Positions 1-11,577 of a stretch of DNA of 27,866 nt are shown one piece after another. This stretch comes from Terana coerulea (taxonomy: Eukaryota > Basidiomycota > Agaricomycetes > Polyporales > Phanerochaetaceae). The first letter of the stretch is position 1; the number at the start of each line of letters is the position of its first letter. The notes under the pieces are model-generated. The model saw only the letters and a list, made by a program, of their open reading frames with translations. It had not been told where the DNA came from and searched no databases. Location: the NCBI GenBank assembly GCA_024811115.1, contig JAKOGH010000875.1, positions 1 to 27,866 of the forward strand, read 5' to 3'. The position numbers and the translations under genes are program-made.

Positions 1-1008
1 TGGCGCAGTTGTTAACCTCGCACAAGATTATAACCAGGCAAACCTGAGTTCGACTCCCCGCATGGGCATTCTTTTACTGGCCACAAATTCATACCAAGCC
101 TCGCCCTGTGTTCAAACGCACTTAATATGCTGTTTGCTTTTTCAAAGCAGCCACTCTTTAAAATTAGTGCTTTTGAGAATATTTTGAAGGCTTTGTATAT
201 TTCCAGAAATAAGCTAATAAAGAATCCATTATGCATTTACATGCCAACTGGGTTAGAATATAGGGTAATAGTTGCATTAACTCTAAAAGTATAATAGTAT
301 AAATGTAACCCTGGTGCAGGGTTACAAGTGCCCTTTTTTTTTAAGATCCTGTCTTGAAAGACAGTCCCTTGTTGTGGTCCCGACTTACACCACTAATGAA
401 GCTATGTTATTATTTTACAGTGCTTGCATGTATCATTAGACTTACACCACTACAACAAAGAACATAGTTTGTTCCCATTCTCTTATTGCATGCCCAAGTG
501 TTGTCAACCTGTGGTTGGCTTTAGTAAGTATGCAAGTTTGTAAGCCCCAAAGTACAAATAGAACCAAATTAGCTCTCAGCAATATAATAATAAGGATCTA
601 AGTAATAAATAAGAGCAATAGCAAGATAAGTTGGATAAGCTCTAAATAATGTAATAAATGTAGCACAAATAACATCCAAATGGATAAGAATATAATCATA
701 AGCTATTGATAAAATATAGAATAGTGACAAATTAGGTAAAAGAAAGCTAGTTGATAAGCTAATAAAAGTATGCACTAAGGCATTAGTAAGTGATAAAAAG
801 TGAATTAAATGACAAAAAGCTGTGAGTAAATGGCAGATTAGAATGTTAAAAGGCAAAAAACTGGTTAGCCAACTAATAGGGGCAGATTAGCTAAATAATC
901 TATGTTTTAGCGAAGCATTTGGGCAAAAAGTGAAAAAGGGCACTATAAGTGACTTAGCACTAGAAAAGAAGCATAAGGTATGAATTAGAAGGGAGGTTTT
1001 TCCAGATG
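1..1008 (+). repeat. 1-kb AT-rich interspersed repeat, copy 1, with tRNA-like head (5' cut by window)
   Basis: Nearly the same sequence recurs in direct orientation at 18249-19270, and both copies end at the same point (CCAGATG at 1002-1008 and 19264-19270). The head at 1-66 resembles a Pol III internal promoter: an A-box-like TGGCGCAGTTGTTAAC followed ~45 nt later by a B-box-like GAGTTCGACTCC. A perfect 8-bp hairpin (305-325, loop GGTGC) is followed by a run of nine T (334-342), and a second hairpin lies at 349-364. This looks like a tRNA-derived, SINE-like unit of ~340 nt joined to ~660 nt of AT-rich sequence. A minus-strand hydrophobic ORF at 569-856 is low-complexity and I do not call it a gene. 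The left boundary is unknown because the window starts inside or at it. Confidence 0.85.
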
Positions 1009-1010
1009 TC

Positions 1011-1237
1011 ACCATCATGCCCTAATCAGTGGGCAGGATCCAGCTCGACAACGCGCTTGATGTGATAGATCTGGTTGTTTCTCTTGGCCGTGGAGAAATA
1101 GCTGGAGAAATATGCCCAGGCACTGTGATTGTGAGCTCTCCTCAGCTATCCTCGTGCACCACCCGGCCCTCTGCCTTCGCCCCCCTTTCTGCCAGCGTTT
1201 TCCGCCTCCCCTTGATATGGCTCCGCCCGCCACTACT
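1011..1237 (+). repeat. Left arm of a ~230-bp inverted repeat pair
   Basis: The stretch beginning ACCATCATGCCCTAATCAG is found inverted at 3963-4193 with high identity, including GGCAGGATCC, GACAACGCGCTTGAT, the GAGAAATAGCTGGAGAAATA block and a CT/CCGC-rich end. Similarity stops near 1237. The arm starts 2 nt after the 1-kb repeat ends. The pair could be the ends of a DNA element of ~3.2 kb or two independent insertions of the same short element or LTR fragment. No target-site duplication is evident, which favours neither. Overlapping ORFs on both strands are not conserved features. Confidence 0.75.
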
Positions 1238-3962
1238 GCCTGATCTGGTCTTTTCCGCGCTCCTTCCTGATCTGGTTCTGCCCCCGCCATCCCTGGGCGC
1301 TCTTTCGTCTGACACCCCACCAGTGACTTACCCTGCGTCACTTGTATACAGTCTCGGCTCTGTACAGCATTGCGAAGTGTCTTTCCAGGTGCCGTGCGCA
1401 AGTAAAGATGTACCTATCACCGCAGTACTCTATAGTACATGGCAATGTAAGAGTGACCCATGCATTTGCACATACACACGGACGTAGGACTTTCAGATCA
1501 GGAGATAAGGTTTACAGACAGGCTTCTGCCTGGTGGCGCAACTTCGCCGCGCACCTTCCCCTTGGGAAGGTCCCGCCTCCAGCCGCTATACCACTTGTGC
1601 TCGCTACTCTACCTCCTTCCCTACCTTCCTCAAGCTTCTGAGACATTGCATCATTTACTTACCATAGTTTCTATATATCTGTAGCCATGAGAGGCATTTT
1701 GAAGCCTGTAGGGCAGCTCCAATGTGCATTTCCTGTTTTCGATGTTTTGGAAGGAGAAGACATATAAATACAGGCCACACCCAGCCTTTGGGGTGTGTAA
1801 AAGTGCACAATGCGCATACAGTACTGTATACAGATCGATTTTGACCACTTGTGACCCCTATGGAGACCTGTACAAAAGCACTATTTATTACCTCAATAAT
1901 ACAATAATATTCTGAAAGGTTCTGAGGTACCTCAATATGCTTGTGTCAAAATACGAGAGGAAATGGCGGCGTAACGACGAAGGTAGAGGGTAGGAATGGT
2001 CGGATATGCAGTCACCTGACCCCCAAATTGCCTTATAAGGAAAGCGCCCTTGCAGGTATGTCGGATTTATGCTGGCCGACCAACGTACTTGAAGAGCTCC
2101 GGATACTCCGGAACTTGTACCGAATAGTATTCAAAGTACATTACATGACCGAACGCATGACCAATGCGAAGGGAAACATCAGTGCATGCCCATTTATGCC
2201 AGAAATGCGCCCAAAACGCAGTGTTAGCTTGATGTACCCTCTGGTACACATGATACAACCGTCAGAATATCCTGCATATATTCTCAGACGTATTATAGTA
2301 TATACTTAAGGTCGCCTATAAGTATGAGCCTCAGGCGTCCAGTATTCGTTGTGCTTCAAGGCGAGAAATGTCACCTATACTTGGCTGGGAACCTAGAACA
2401 CCGGAAATCTGTGAATACAGTTCGACTCAAGGTGATAGATAGTGTAGAAGGTGTAGTCTGAGGCTGTATGCAATGGTCTGCATCTGCTGATATATTTATT
2501 ACGTGAATCTGTGCACTGTAGGGTCCTGTGCAGCCAGGAAAACACGAGAAACTGGCCGGAAACACAGCAGTTTCATGTAGATACACACCGAAACCAGGTC
2601 TCGAGACGATCGGGCACTGATGACGGCAGTGTAGGTCAAATAAAAAACGTTACCTACCATTTTCTAGGGCGTAGAATCCATTCGGCGACTTTCCGAGGCT
2701 GTCCGCAGCCTCCATAAGCACCTATAGACGATATGAGGTGCGATCAAATGTGGCGCTTGCGGCCTCGGAGAACGCCGAGTTCAATTCCGAGGGGCAGAGC
2801 GCCGAGTCTCACTCACTCCCGACCACCTCCAACTCCTCTTCTTCACCCCGCAGTCGGCGCAACACCCACCCAGGGCATAGCGACGTGCCCTGTGCACAAC
2901 TGCTGCTCTCCTTTGGGCATACAGCTCAATTCACCCCACCCGCCATCGCCTCACAAGCCCGACGCAACCGTCCGGCTGTGAGTGAGCCATAGTACCCACC
3001 CAGCGGCGATGGCGACCCCTGAAGACCAAGAAGACCACCGTAAACAGCAGAAGGAGATGTGGGGTCGCGAGGGGCCCCAGAGATAGCACAGGTACGTCTC
3101 CGTACCATGCTGTCTGCCCGCCGTCGCCCGCGTCATGCACAGCCGTGTTGTGTACGGCTCGTGGGTGGGTTTCCGTCGTACTAACGGGTTCTTGACTTTA
3201 TTAGACTCATCTTCCTCTTCTCGCCGCTGGCTCGACGTCGTAAGCCGACTCAGCTGCTGCACCGCTCGTCAGCCCTTCCCTAGCGCAACCGCCACGCATG
3301 CACGTGAAGACAGGCAGGCCAGCGCACCAGCATCACGCGTCGCTCGTCGACGTCGCTGACTGCTGGCAGCCACTAGGTGTCGCATACGCAAAGGCTCCAT
3401 GAGTGCGCGGCTGTATTCGGGCACGGGACAAACCCCGTCGCTCACGCAGCTGTTATCCCTTGGGTTGGCGGCCGCCGACCCGTGGCACCCGGATATGCGC
3501 GACGCGTTGACGTACGCGCGACGTCCGCCGGTCGCTTGTTGCGCACGCACTGCGTTGTCGCTTCTCTTGCGGCGCGGTGTATCGCCAGCGCGGCAGCGGG
3601 CGCGACTCCCCGCTGCCTCTGCGCCTACCTGGACTTGAGGGCGTCGTCGTCAAGACGGCGCTTCGTGAAAGATTGCTCCTTCAAGGACACAGGTCCATGT
3701 CCTCCGTGATGTATACTAGCAGCCTGGTGCGCGTCGCGGGTGTAATGTAGTTCTTTCTTTGTTGAGTAGGGCCCTATAGCCTTGTACTAGAATAAATACA
3801 TGTTTGTCTAGTATATTCTGCAGCGCTCCTGTCTCGAAAGGAAAGGTGTGGGAATACACGTCAGTATCAGCAAAGTCACGCCACCAAATATGAGCACTGC
3901 GCACAAGGCTGCACGCGCCAGTGGTTGCGGCAGACAGGTACACAGCGAGTGGGCACTGGGAA
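1238..3962. other. Interior between inverted arms; no recognisable gene
   Basis: No domain or convincing exon series was found. 1640-2730 is mixed AT-rich sequence with only short ORFs. 2738-3700 is GC-rich; an open stretch at 2738-2992 (+) would encode a Ser/Asn-rich peptide, and short basic ORFs occur on both strands, as expected from composition. 3780-3860 contains an AATAAA-like motif near TAGAATAAATACATG. If the flanking arms are termini of one element, this interior carries no visible transposase. Confidence 0.4.
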
Positions 3963-4193
3963 GCGGCGGGCGGAGCCATATCAGGAAGGGGAGGCGGGAA
4001 AACGCTGGCGGAAAGGGGCGGGAAGGCAGAGGGCCGGGGCGGTGGACGAGGATAGCTGAGGAGAGCTCGCAGTCACAGTGCCTGGGCATATTTCTCCAGC
4101 TATTTCTCCACGGGCAAGAGAAACGACCAGATCTATCACAGATCAAGCGCGTTGTCGAGCCGGATCCTGCCCGCTGATTAGGGCGTGATGGTG
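3963..4193 (-). repeat. Right arm of the ~230-bp inverted repeat pair
   Basis: Read on the minus strand this begins ACCATCACGCCCTAATCAG and follows the left arm at 1011-1237 almost base for base to the GGCTCCGCCCGCC block, then diverges. Each arm keeps a few small indels relative to the other, so the copies are not recent. Confidence 0.75.
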
Positions 4194-4263
4194 GGCTGCA
4201 TAGGTGTACTTACGGCTTGTTATGGTTGTTTACGGCTGAGTTTCAATGTAATTACGGCGTCTA

Positions 4264-4779
4264 TTAAATATGCAGAAGGGCCGCCATAGACGAACCTAAG
4301 CGCCAGAATGGGAGCCCTGAGACTCGAGAGCGCTCCCGGTGCGCGCACTCCACAACAGCGACCACAGCCTGGCAGTTCAATACCACAACGAACTCTCGAC
4401 TCCATACAGCTGTGTTCAGGGCTTCCTTCACTGCACTAGATCGTGCGCTTGAGTACTTGCATGCCTTTTCCGGCATGTCTCTGCCGCCGCCGCCGCAAGA
4501 CAAGAGCTTCGTCAGCTCTTTTTGTAGGAATACATCGACGGCGGTCGCTGCCAAATCCTGGGTGGATCCTATTTGACATGTCCGTAACGGGCGCACCTGT
4601 TCGAGAGCACATTGTAAGCCTGTGCGGTCAGAAGCTGGCACGAGCGAGCGAATGTGTCTAGTGAGTCTCGTCCAGTCTGACTCGGAGATCGGACAAGGCC
4701 TGAGGATGTTTCTTACGTATAGTCCGTGGACTCCGCTGCCTTGATAGCTTGTGGTCTCACGAACTTTGTTTCGTGGCAT
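4264..4779 (-). CDS. Unassigned 171-codon ORF (doubtful)
   Basis: This is the longest open frame in the left third of the window. It opens with an ATG at 4779 and shows no domain, signal peptide or membrane segment that I recognise. A Gly-rich patch (SCGGGGRD) lies in the middle, and Cys and Val are scattered in the C-terminal half. It has no intron signals, whereas the recognised genes here have introns every 50-250 nt. It lies beside decayed repeats, so it may be a chance ORF or an exon of a lost gene. Nothing else was seen in 4194-5512. Confidence 0.15.
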   Translation of the reverse strand: MPRNKVRETTSYQGSGVHGLYVRNILRPCPISESDWTRLTRHIRSLVPASDRTGLQCALEQVRPLRTCQIGSTQDLAATAVDVFLQKELTKLLSCGGGGRDMPEKACKYSSARSSAVKEALNTAVWSREFVVVLNCQAVVAVVECAHRERSRVSGLPFWRLGSSMAALLHI

Positions 4780-5512
4780 CCATGCCTTCTTGTGGCACGA
4801 AGTAAGATAGTTCTACAGTGCGTACACGTCGCTATCTATCTTGAATGAAGGTTCAATCCAAACACTGTTGCTGATACAAGTAGAGCCGTGGATGCAATTA
4901 AGCCTACTGAGTCGAAGATAAACTGAAATCACTGCTTCTCTTGGATGCTGGGTTTTTTTGTCATCGCCGTTTTGCTGTGTTCTGAGGCACGCTCTTGACC
5001 AATGGAGCGTCTGCACCCTTGTAAGTGCTCCAAGACTCCACGACCATTTGTTGGTCCCTGATTTGTGATCATTGCATATTTGTAGCATACTCCTGACTTC
5101 CAACCTGAAGGTACCTCATCAGTATCTCACAAAGAAGTGAGCACCCACTAAGTTGCTGAAGCAACACCAGCGAGACCGCTTTTCCTCACCAAAATTAACA
5201 GGCAAATATCTAGTGAATTAACCTTGGGCTGCTATGTGGGTACTACTTCAAGCTTCTGAATTGTTGCCTCGTCGTAGGCCGGTATTTTCTCATTTGTAGC
5301 CTACTAGGCTCCGGCTCAATGTGTGTCTGGCGGGAAGGCAGAGGAGTCGGGGCAGAAATGGAAAGAGTCCCGTAAATCTCACAGCTTCTGATATGTACTA
5401 CCATTAAGGCATCATCGAGGTGGACAGTGCTCACATAATGATCATATACCAACCACAATGTATTTACTCATGTAAGGTAGAGCCTACAATCCCAAAGGCC
5501 TAAGCGGAGCAG

Positions 5513-7320
5513 CTACGTAGCGGTGGTCTGGGTTGTGGTCTCAGCACCAGTGTCTATGTGATAAATCATGTGCCCCATTTCGTAATTCTCCTGGAGTTGG
5601 CGACTGGGAAGGATGTCATTTCCACGATGCTTGGGTCCTGCATTCGTGCTCCATGTGTTCAGCAAGGTGTCCTGGCTTCTGACTTCTGAGGCTTGACAGA
5701 TGTTGAACTGTAGACGTACATATTTAGTCATGCAGTTACGCCATTCCAGTGTGCAAAGCGTACCATGAGACGACTAGCCAGGATCGAGTGTGCAGTCCAT
5801 GCGGTTCTAATCGGCATTAGGGTTAACTTCAAATGCGCAAGACGCAAAGAGCGTACGATAAGAAGGTGGAAAACAAAGATTCCTGTGTTCATGTCATGCA
5901 AAGAAACTCTAGGTCAGCATGAATACTCTGAGGGGCACATAATTGATGAACATACTCTGGCAGCCAGCCACACAAGGAGGTTTACAACAATGACAGCCAT
6001 AATGCCAGCGAAGTACAGAACCGAGTCGCGTAGGAGTACTCGAAGGATGTTTGGCGTTTCACCCGCAGTTCTGTCGGACAGATAGGCTTGCAGCGACTTA
6101 AATACGGCAAGAGCGAAAAGAATCGACTCGACCACCAGCATCGGAAGCCAGTATGCCCATTGGTAACTGACAGAACTTGCTGTAATGCACCCTGTGAATA
6201 TTTGAGAGGGCGGCAAGGGCTCAACTGGACCATATCGCGTTAAGGGTACTCATAAAGGCTAAGATGAAGGATGTGTAGTGCTCACTAATGATTCTTGCAG
6301 TACTGATCCCAATGATCAGGGTTTCAGCAATGAGCTGTAGAGCAAAAAGTGTGAAAAGGATCTTGAGGAGTACTCTGCTGCAGTTGTACATCACGTAGGC
6401 CCTGAGGATTAGGATCGCTGCCAATGTGTTAGCTAAAACCTGCCATGGTGTTGAAGACTGAGTACTCAACTGCCAGTGGCAATATGAACCACGAGAACAG
6501 AATATGCATATGTGTTCGCCCATACATAACAGCTGTATTAGATGTCAGGGAAGATGCAGCATGAGGCGCACGGTGAAGCCTTACAACTGAACAGAGACCA
6601 AGCCAAAGTGGTACAACAATGGATGAGTGAGTGAGAATGCACCTATAGGGCACGTAAAACGCACATGGTGTGACCTGTTAGGGAGCGCGAGCACTGAAAG
6701 AGAAAACGTAAGTACGCTTAGCTAGAGATTCAGAGCATCACACACCAATATTGTCGAACCTACGTCCGCTATCAGAAATACAGCTTGAGCATGTGACTAC
6801 CAGCGGTACTTACAAAAGTCTCAAAGGCCTTATCAATACCACAAATGTTGAGCGAAGGTGAAGTACAGATCTTGGAACATCAACTTACGGCCAATATCGG
6901 TTCTAGATGGCAGCTTTCAGTTCACGTTACGCTGAAGTCGACAGGTGAATGGACATATACCAGAAGGAATACTGCTTTCATGGCAGTAAAACGGCCGCGA
7001 CGCAAGTAGCTGACCTGTAGAGCTTCGCTTCAGCCAATGTGCATGATTCAGGTCATTTTGGGCCTGACTAACCTCGTCACTTAATGTAAGAGCTGTCCAT
7101 CATGTGAAGAGTTAGTATGAGTAAGCGACACGAACAAGGTAAAGAGCCTTACAGTAGTCGTAAGCAAGCACAGCCAGCGAGGCAACTGCGATACTGTTAA
7201 TTAGTGTATGACCAGCACAATAGAAATGTACGACGCACTCCAGAATGCCCTTGTCAGGCGATAATCGCTGGCCGCCTGAGTAAGTGCTGCAATTTCAGCC
7301 TGTTGTGCATCTCCAGCCAT
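5513..7320 (-). CDS. DUF6533-type multipass membrane protein, many tiny exons
   Basis: This is an integral membrane protein of the basidiomycete DUF6533 kind; its function is unknown. The ATG is at 7320 (MAGDAQQAE...). In-phase exons are 7320-7239, 7185-7153, 7092-7073, 7014-6961, 6902-6889, 6759-6746, 6693-6643 and one from 6586. They give the family hallmark: a hydrophobic segment ending LAVLAYDY, then LTLSDEVSYLRRGRF, KAVFLL, NRYWP and FDNI. Later exons carry AAILILRAYVMYN, a hydrophobic stretch in KILFTLFALQLIAETLIIGI, an intron at 6285-6225, then WAYWLPMLVVESILFALAVF and a final hydrophobic segment ending VNLLVWL. A short exon ending LASRLM joins in phase to the last exon (5707-5513, tail QASEVRSQD..., stop TAG). 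The junctions near 6450 and 5880-5930 are not resolved and may hide a lesion. The gene is divergent from the ligase at 9003. Confidence 0.75.
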
Positions 7321-9002
7321 GATAGCCAGCGAGACACTACCCAGCATATTGCCCGGTAGGTCTATGATCTCTGATATATGACTCGGATGCGCTATGTGTT
7401 AGGGCGTTAGCTATACTACTCCACTGCCTGTATACACCATTGCGAAACTCGGACGTACTCATGTATTCTAACCTTTCAGATGTAGTAGGTGGCGAGCAAA
7501 GCGGCGGTCAGAGATGGCACGGAGACATCTTATACAGAAGGCCAAGTCCGCAAGCACTGGAAAACGACAGATGAAAACATGCACATCTGCAACAAAGTTG
7601 AACAATCATTGTCAGCGCATGAACGTGGCATCCGTAGAGAAGTGCCCGGATCAACTTGGCACAAACTCACCTCAGAAAGCAGATAGGGCCGTGATATCGG
7701 CGGCGCGTTCGCGGGCTACTATGCTATATCCAGCGACGACTGGCCGGCGGTTTCAGGTGCTATTCAATCCCGGGCCGGATGCGCTTCGGGATAAACAAGC
7801 CGATGTGTGGCGTGGGAGTATCCGGGTCTTGCCGAAGGTGATGCCGGCGGCTGTTCTCCCACGTCGCTGGTCGCCTTGAAGCCAACCGCGATGGCGACGG
7901 AGGAGGTCGGTGAGTGGTATCATCTCAAGCATGCAGACTATTGTTCTCAACTTCGCTATTTTAGAATTTTGACTTTGTATCGCAAACTGAGGCAATTCTT
8001 TTGCGGCGGATGTTGTGATTTGCAGTGCATCCGGATGGAATGCGACTGCATATGCAAATTTACGTAAGTACTCAGAAGACGCCCCGGACTTTGAGGGCCA
8101 GCCACAGTGAAAAGCTCATTGAGGTGGCTGTGTAACCCTTTATATCTGAAGGAGAAAACACTACAGCGCTGCTGTAAAAGGGTCAGGCTAAGTGGCATAT
8201 CTACGTGTTCACTAGTTAGCTTGCGTTTGCTTCACTGATATCAGAGATTGTGCATCTTCAATCTGTCTAACACATTTGAAGCGTCAGATGCCGCTCACAT
8301 ATCCCGCCGTCATTCCGACCTCGTCGCTGATACGTCAACTATGGTTTGTTGGAGTGTCTGCAGGCTTCCAAACAGCATTAATTATGATATGGACCATTGT
8401 GGTATGTGCATTGCGTGGCAATAGACGTCCTACTAATCAGACGTGTAGTCTCGAAGCCCGGCTTTAGAAATAGATGTCTGCGATGCTCCCCCATTCGGTG
8501 CTTACTGCGAGTGGCGACTGTCAACGTTCCCAAGGGCCGCGTTTCTTTGCACGGCTGTGTATCGTCCATTTCTCCCCGACCGGCGCATCGAGGTACGAGT
8601 TGCTTTACTGCACCCAGGTTACTTTCACTCAGTAACGAATGGGCTCCATTCCAGATCATGGACATTGGTGCCTAGCATCTAGTCAGAAGCTAAGGAAGAT
8701 GTCGAACGCAAGAAATGTGTTTGGCCATCTATTGGAAGACACTGTTCGTTCTAAGTTTGGGTTCGTTGCACCATAGTATCTTCTGATTCTGCTCGAAGCT
8801 TCACACAGTCCCTCCATGCTATTGTGCATGCGAAAAACGCCGACTTAGCGAAGAATGTCAGACTGTCCATGCGCTCAAGTGTTAAGACATGGAAAGCCCC
8901 TGGGGAACCAACTTCCTGAAAGGCGCGCACGTTTCAGTCTCGTCTTCTTCTCGTCCCTAATTACATTCTCTTCACAAGCGCACTGCGCATACATTGACGA
9001 CA
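7321..9002. other. Intergenic spacer between divergent genes
   Basis: About 1.7 kb separates the starts of the membrane-protein gene and the ligase, so it should hold both promoters. No core promoter motif stands out. A short frame from the ATG at 8288 (MPLTYPAVIP...) encodes a hydrophobic stretch (FQTALIMIWTIVV) and ends at a good donor (GTATGTGC, 8401). It could be a first exon of a small membrane protein, but I could not find a convincing continuation. Other ORFs at 7489-8070 and 8397-8675 show no features. Confidence 0.3.
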
Positions 9003-11147
9003 ATGTCTACCTTTTCTTCGCCACACGCCCCTCTTCAAATGCCATGCACGTCTTTTTATCATTTCTTAGCGGACCGCGATAGTGCTTTTAATCCCTCGCA
9101 TCCAGTGTGTACCGATGGCGAGTCAGGAGACACCATAACGCGGGCAGAGTTGAAGGCCAAGACATTGAAGCTTGCATCCTCCATGCGGTCCGTGGATAAG
9201 GTCGGTCTATCCCCTCTACACCGAGGCTCAACAGTTGCACTCCTATACCCAAATTCTGTGCTAACTCTGGCTATTGTTATGGCGCTAGTGAGTGAAGGCA
9301 AACCGAGAGCATTGTCCTGTCATCTAACTCAATCCAGGGCGCCGCCGGTATTGGTTGTGGATTCCTAGACATCAACATCACTACCCGAGAGCTCGCACAC
9401 GATCTCACGTCGTTCAAACCATCGCACCTTCTTGTTCATCATACCACACTGGAAGCTGCCGTCTCAGCTCTCGCTATGTTAAACATCTCACGCGAGGAGG
9501 CAAAGCGACAGATCATGGTCATGTCCAGGAAGGACGATATTCCCTCAGACATTGTGACAGAAGGGTGGGTCAATCTGGATACACTCCCGGCGGCGAGCGT
9601 TCCTGGGATTCCTGAAGTATTCAATGAAGAGCAACCAAAGGAAACCGGCTTAATATTCATGAGCTCAGGCAAGTCTTCAACGTAGCCGTCTCTCGGTGCT
9701 ATCCTCTTTAGTGGGTAACCAATGCTCTTAGGGAGGTTTGGACTCTACAAGGCCATAGAGCTTTCTCACAATAATCTGACGGCGGTGTTAACACAAGTGG
9801 ATGCCATCTGGCCGTACTACAACTCAAATCACGACGTTGTACTCAATGTGCTCGGCTCTTACTCCGAGTTCAATTTCATCATTATCCAGATGTTCTGCTA
9901 TGCCCGGGGTGTCCCATGGATCTTCCTACAGCGCTTTAACCCTTCCTTGTCGCTTTCATGTATTGACAAATATAAAATCACGGTATGCCTTCCTCTGCCT
10001 CTCGTGTTTCACGCCAACTTAACTTATGTGATAGGTAGTGATCCTCACTCCTCCTCTAGTCGCGTTTTAGCGAAGCATCCGTTGGTCGACAACTACGATC
10101 TGTCGTCTTTGGAGTCTATAGTGGTTGGCGCAGCGCACACACCACCTCCTATTTTCGACAGATGTCTTGTACGGTTCTCCAAACGAGGTATAGCCCTGTG
10201 TATATGCGAGACATATGGGATGACGGAAGCCAGTACGTCTATTTGTTCTACATCACCGAGCCGCTCTGTTGACGTGATGTGATGCTTCCAAATTAAAGGT
10301 GGTCCCCTTGCCTTCCTCCCTTTCGAGAAATATGAGGTTCTGAAAGGCTCTGTGGGACCTTTACTTCCGAACATTATAGGGAAGATTGTAAATGAGAGCG
10401 GGAACCTCGCGCAGGATGGCGCGCCAGGAGAGCTATGGGTCAAGGGTCCAAACATTATGAAGTACAGCACCTTGAATCATGTTAAGCGTGCATCCACTGA
10501 CTAGGCTTGCAGGGGCTATGCCAAAAATTGTGAAGCAACCGCCGCCACCTTCACTTCCGACGGCTGGTTCATGACCGGGGACGTAGTAACGCGGGACGCA
10601 TACGGGAATCTAACTATAGTTCGTTGCTTGAAGCATTTCGTAAAATACAACAGTGCACAAGGTTAGCCAGGTCTCATATACGCCTTCTAACTTGGTAATC
10701 ACTGACCTTGTTGCAGTCTCAATGGCAGAGCTTGAGGCAGTTGTACTTTAAAGCCCGATATTGCCGACGTAGCCGTCGGCGCTGCTTGGTCCGATGAAGA
10801 GACCACCCAGGTTCCAAGGTTGTACACGTAGCCCGATACTCGCTACACAGATCGCTTACTATTCTCTAGGGCGTACGTTGTACCTAGGAGCCTTGAGGCT
10901 ATCCGTGGAAATGATACCCTCGCGTCCCAGCTTAGGGACAGCATTATGAAGTGGTTGAAGCCGCGAGTCGCGAATTACAAGCTTCTCAGAGGGGGTAAGC
11001 ATCCTGCAAGCTACGTTGTAGACTGTTCTTACCGTGATTTTAGGGATTGTCTTTGTTTCGGTCATTCCGCGGGTTGCTGATGGTAGTATTCTGAGGTCAG
11101 GGCCCGGCAGCATTGACAAGGAGTATAAGACTCGAGCTAGGCTTTAA
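9003..11147 (+). pseudogene. 4-coumarate-CoA-ligase-like acyl-CoA synthetase (ANL superfamily), decayed
   Basis: Working family members adenylate a carboxylic acid and load it onto CoA. The ATG is at 9003 (acaATGtc). Exons: 9003-9287, 9338-9668, 9732-9982, 10035-10232, 10299-10461, 10513-10661, 10717-10818, 10870-10994, 11044-11147, with introns of 49-66 nt. Core motifs in order: A1-like TITRAEL; A3 split by an intron and reading SSGRFGLYK where the family has SSGTTG-x-PK; A5 CETYGMTEAS; A6 GELWVKGP; A7 FMTGD; A8 IVRCLKHFVKY where IVDRxKELIKY is usual; A9 MAELEAVVL; A10 PRVADGSILRS, with Ser at the catalytic Lys of PxxxGKILR. One base is missing at the T run 10065-10068 and one at 10747-10749; allowing for both, the frame is open for ~569 codons, a normal length for the family. 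The altered A3, A8 and A10 residues argue that the enzyme is dead even if the frameshifts are sequencing errors. Confidence 0.88.
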
Positions 11148-11577
11148 ATACTCGCAACGCCTGGCAGCTACACACTTTAGTACAAGCGCTTCAGAGTCCG
11201 AAGTATAGCTCAGTTTCTTATGACCATTGCTATTCAACATGTACCTGTCCGCCTTTGTAAGTTTCCTTGCATACACAGGGTTTATGATCAAGCGAGCGCA
11301 ATATTTTTACCTAGCAGGAAGCCCGCATAACGCAGTTTGTATTCTCAGTGTGTGCTAGGCCCGTTGGGCGTGACCTGTGATTGATTCTATATCCTCGGTG
11401 CCAGAGTAATACATCCGCCTACAATATGTCGATATTCATGTAGATAAATAGACATAACAATACCCGACGACTTAAAACACCGTCCATCAACAGTTCTTAC
11501 TATCGATCCAGTGTAGACTATGGTAGGAAGCTGGAAAGTCCATTAAGAAGCACTGAAACGACTAAGTGACCACGTTT
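11148..11577. other. Short convergent intergenic region
   Basis: These 430 bp lie between the 3' ends of the ligase (plus) and the unassigned gene (minus). No ORF or repeat of note. Both transcripts must terminate here, so overlapping 3' UTRs are likely. Confidence 0.5.

Noticed and set aside
569..856. 95-codon hydrophobic minus-strand ORF
   Set aside because: AT-rich low-complexity repeat sequence; hydrophobicity follows from base composition.
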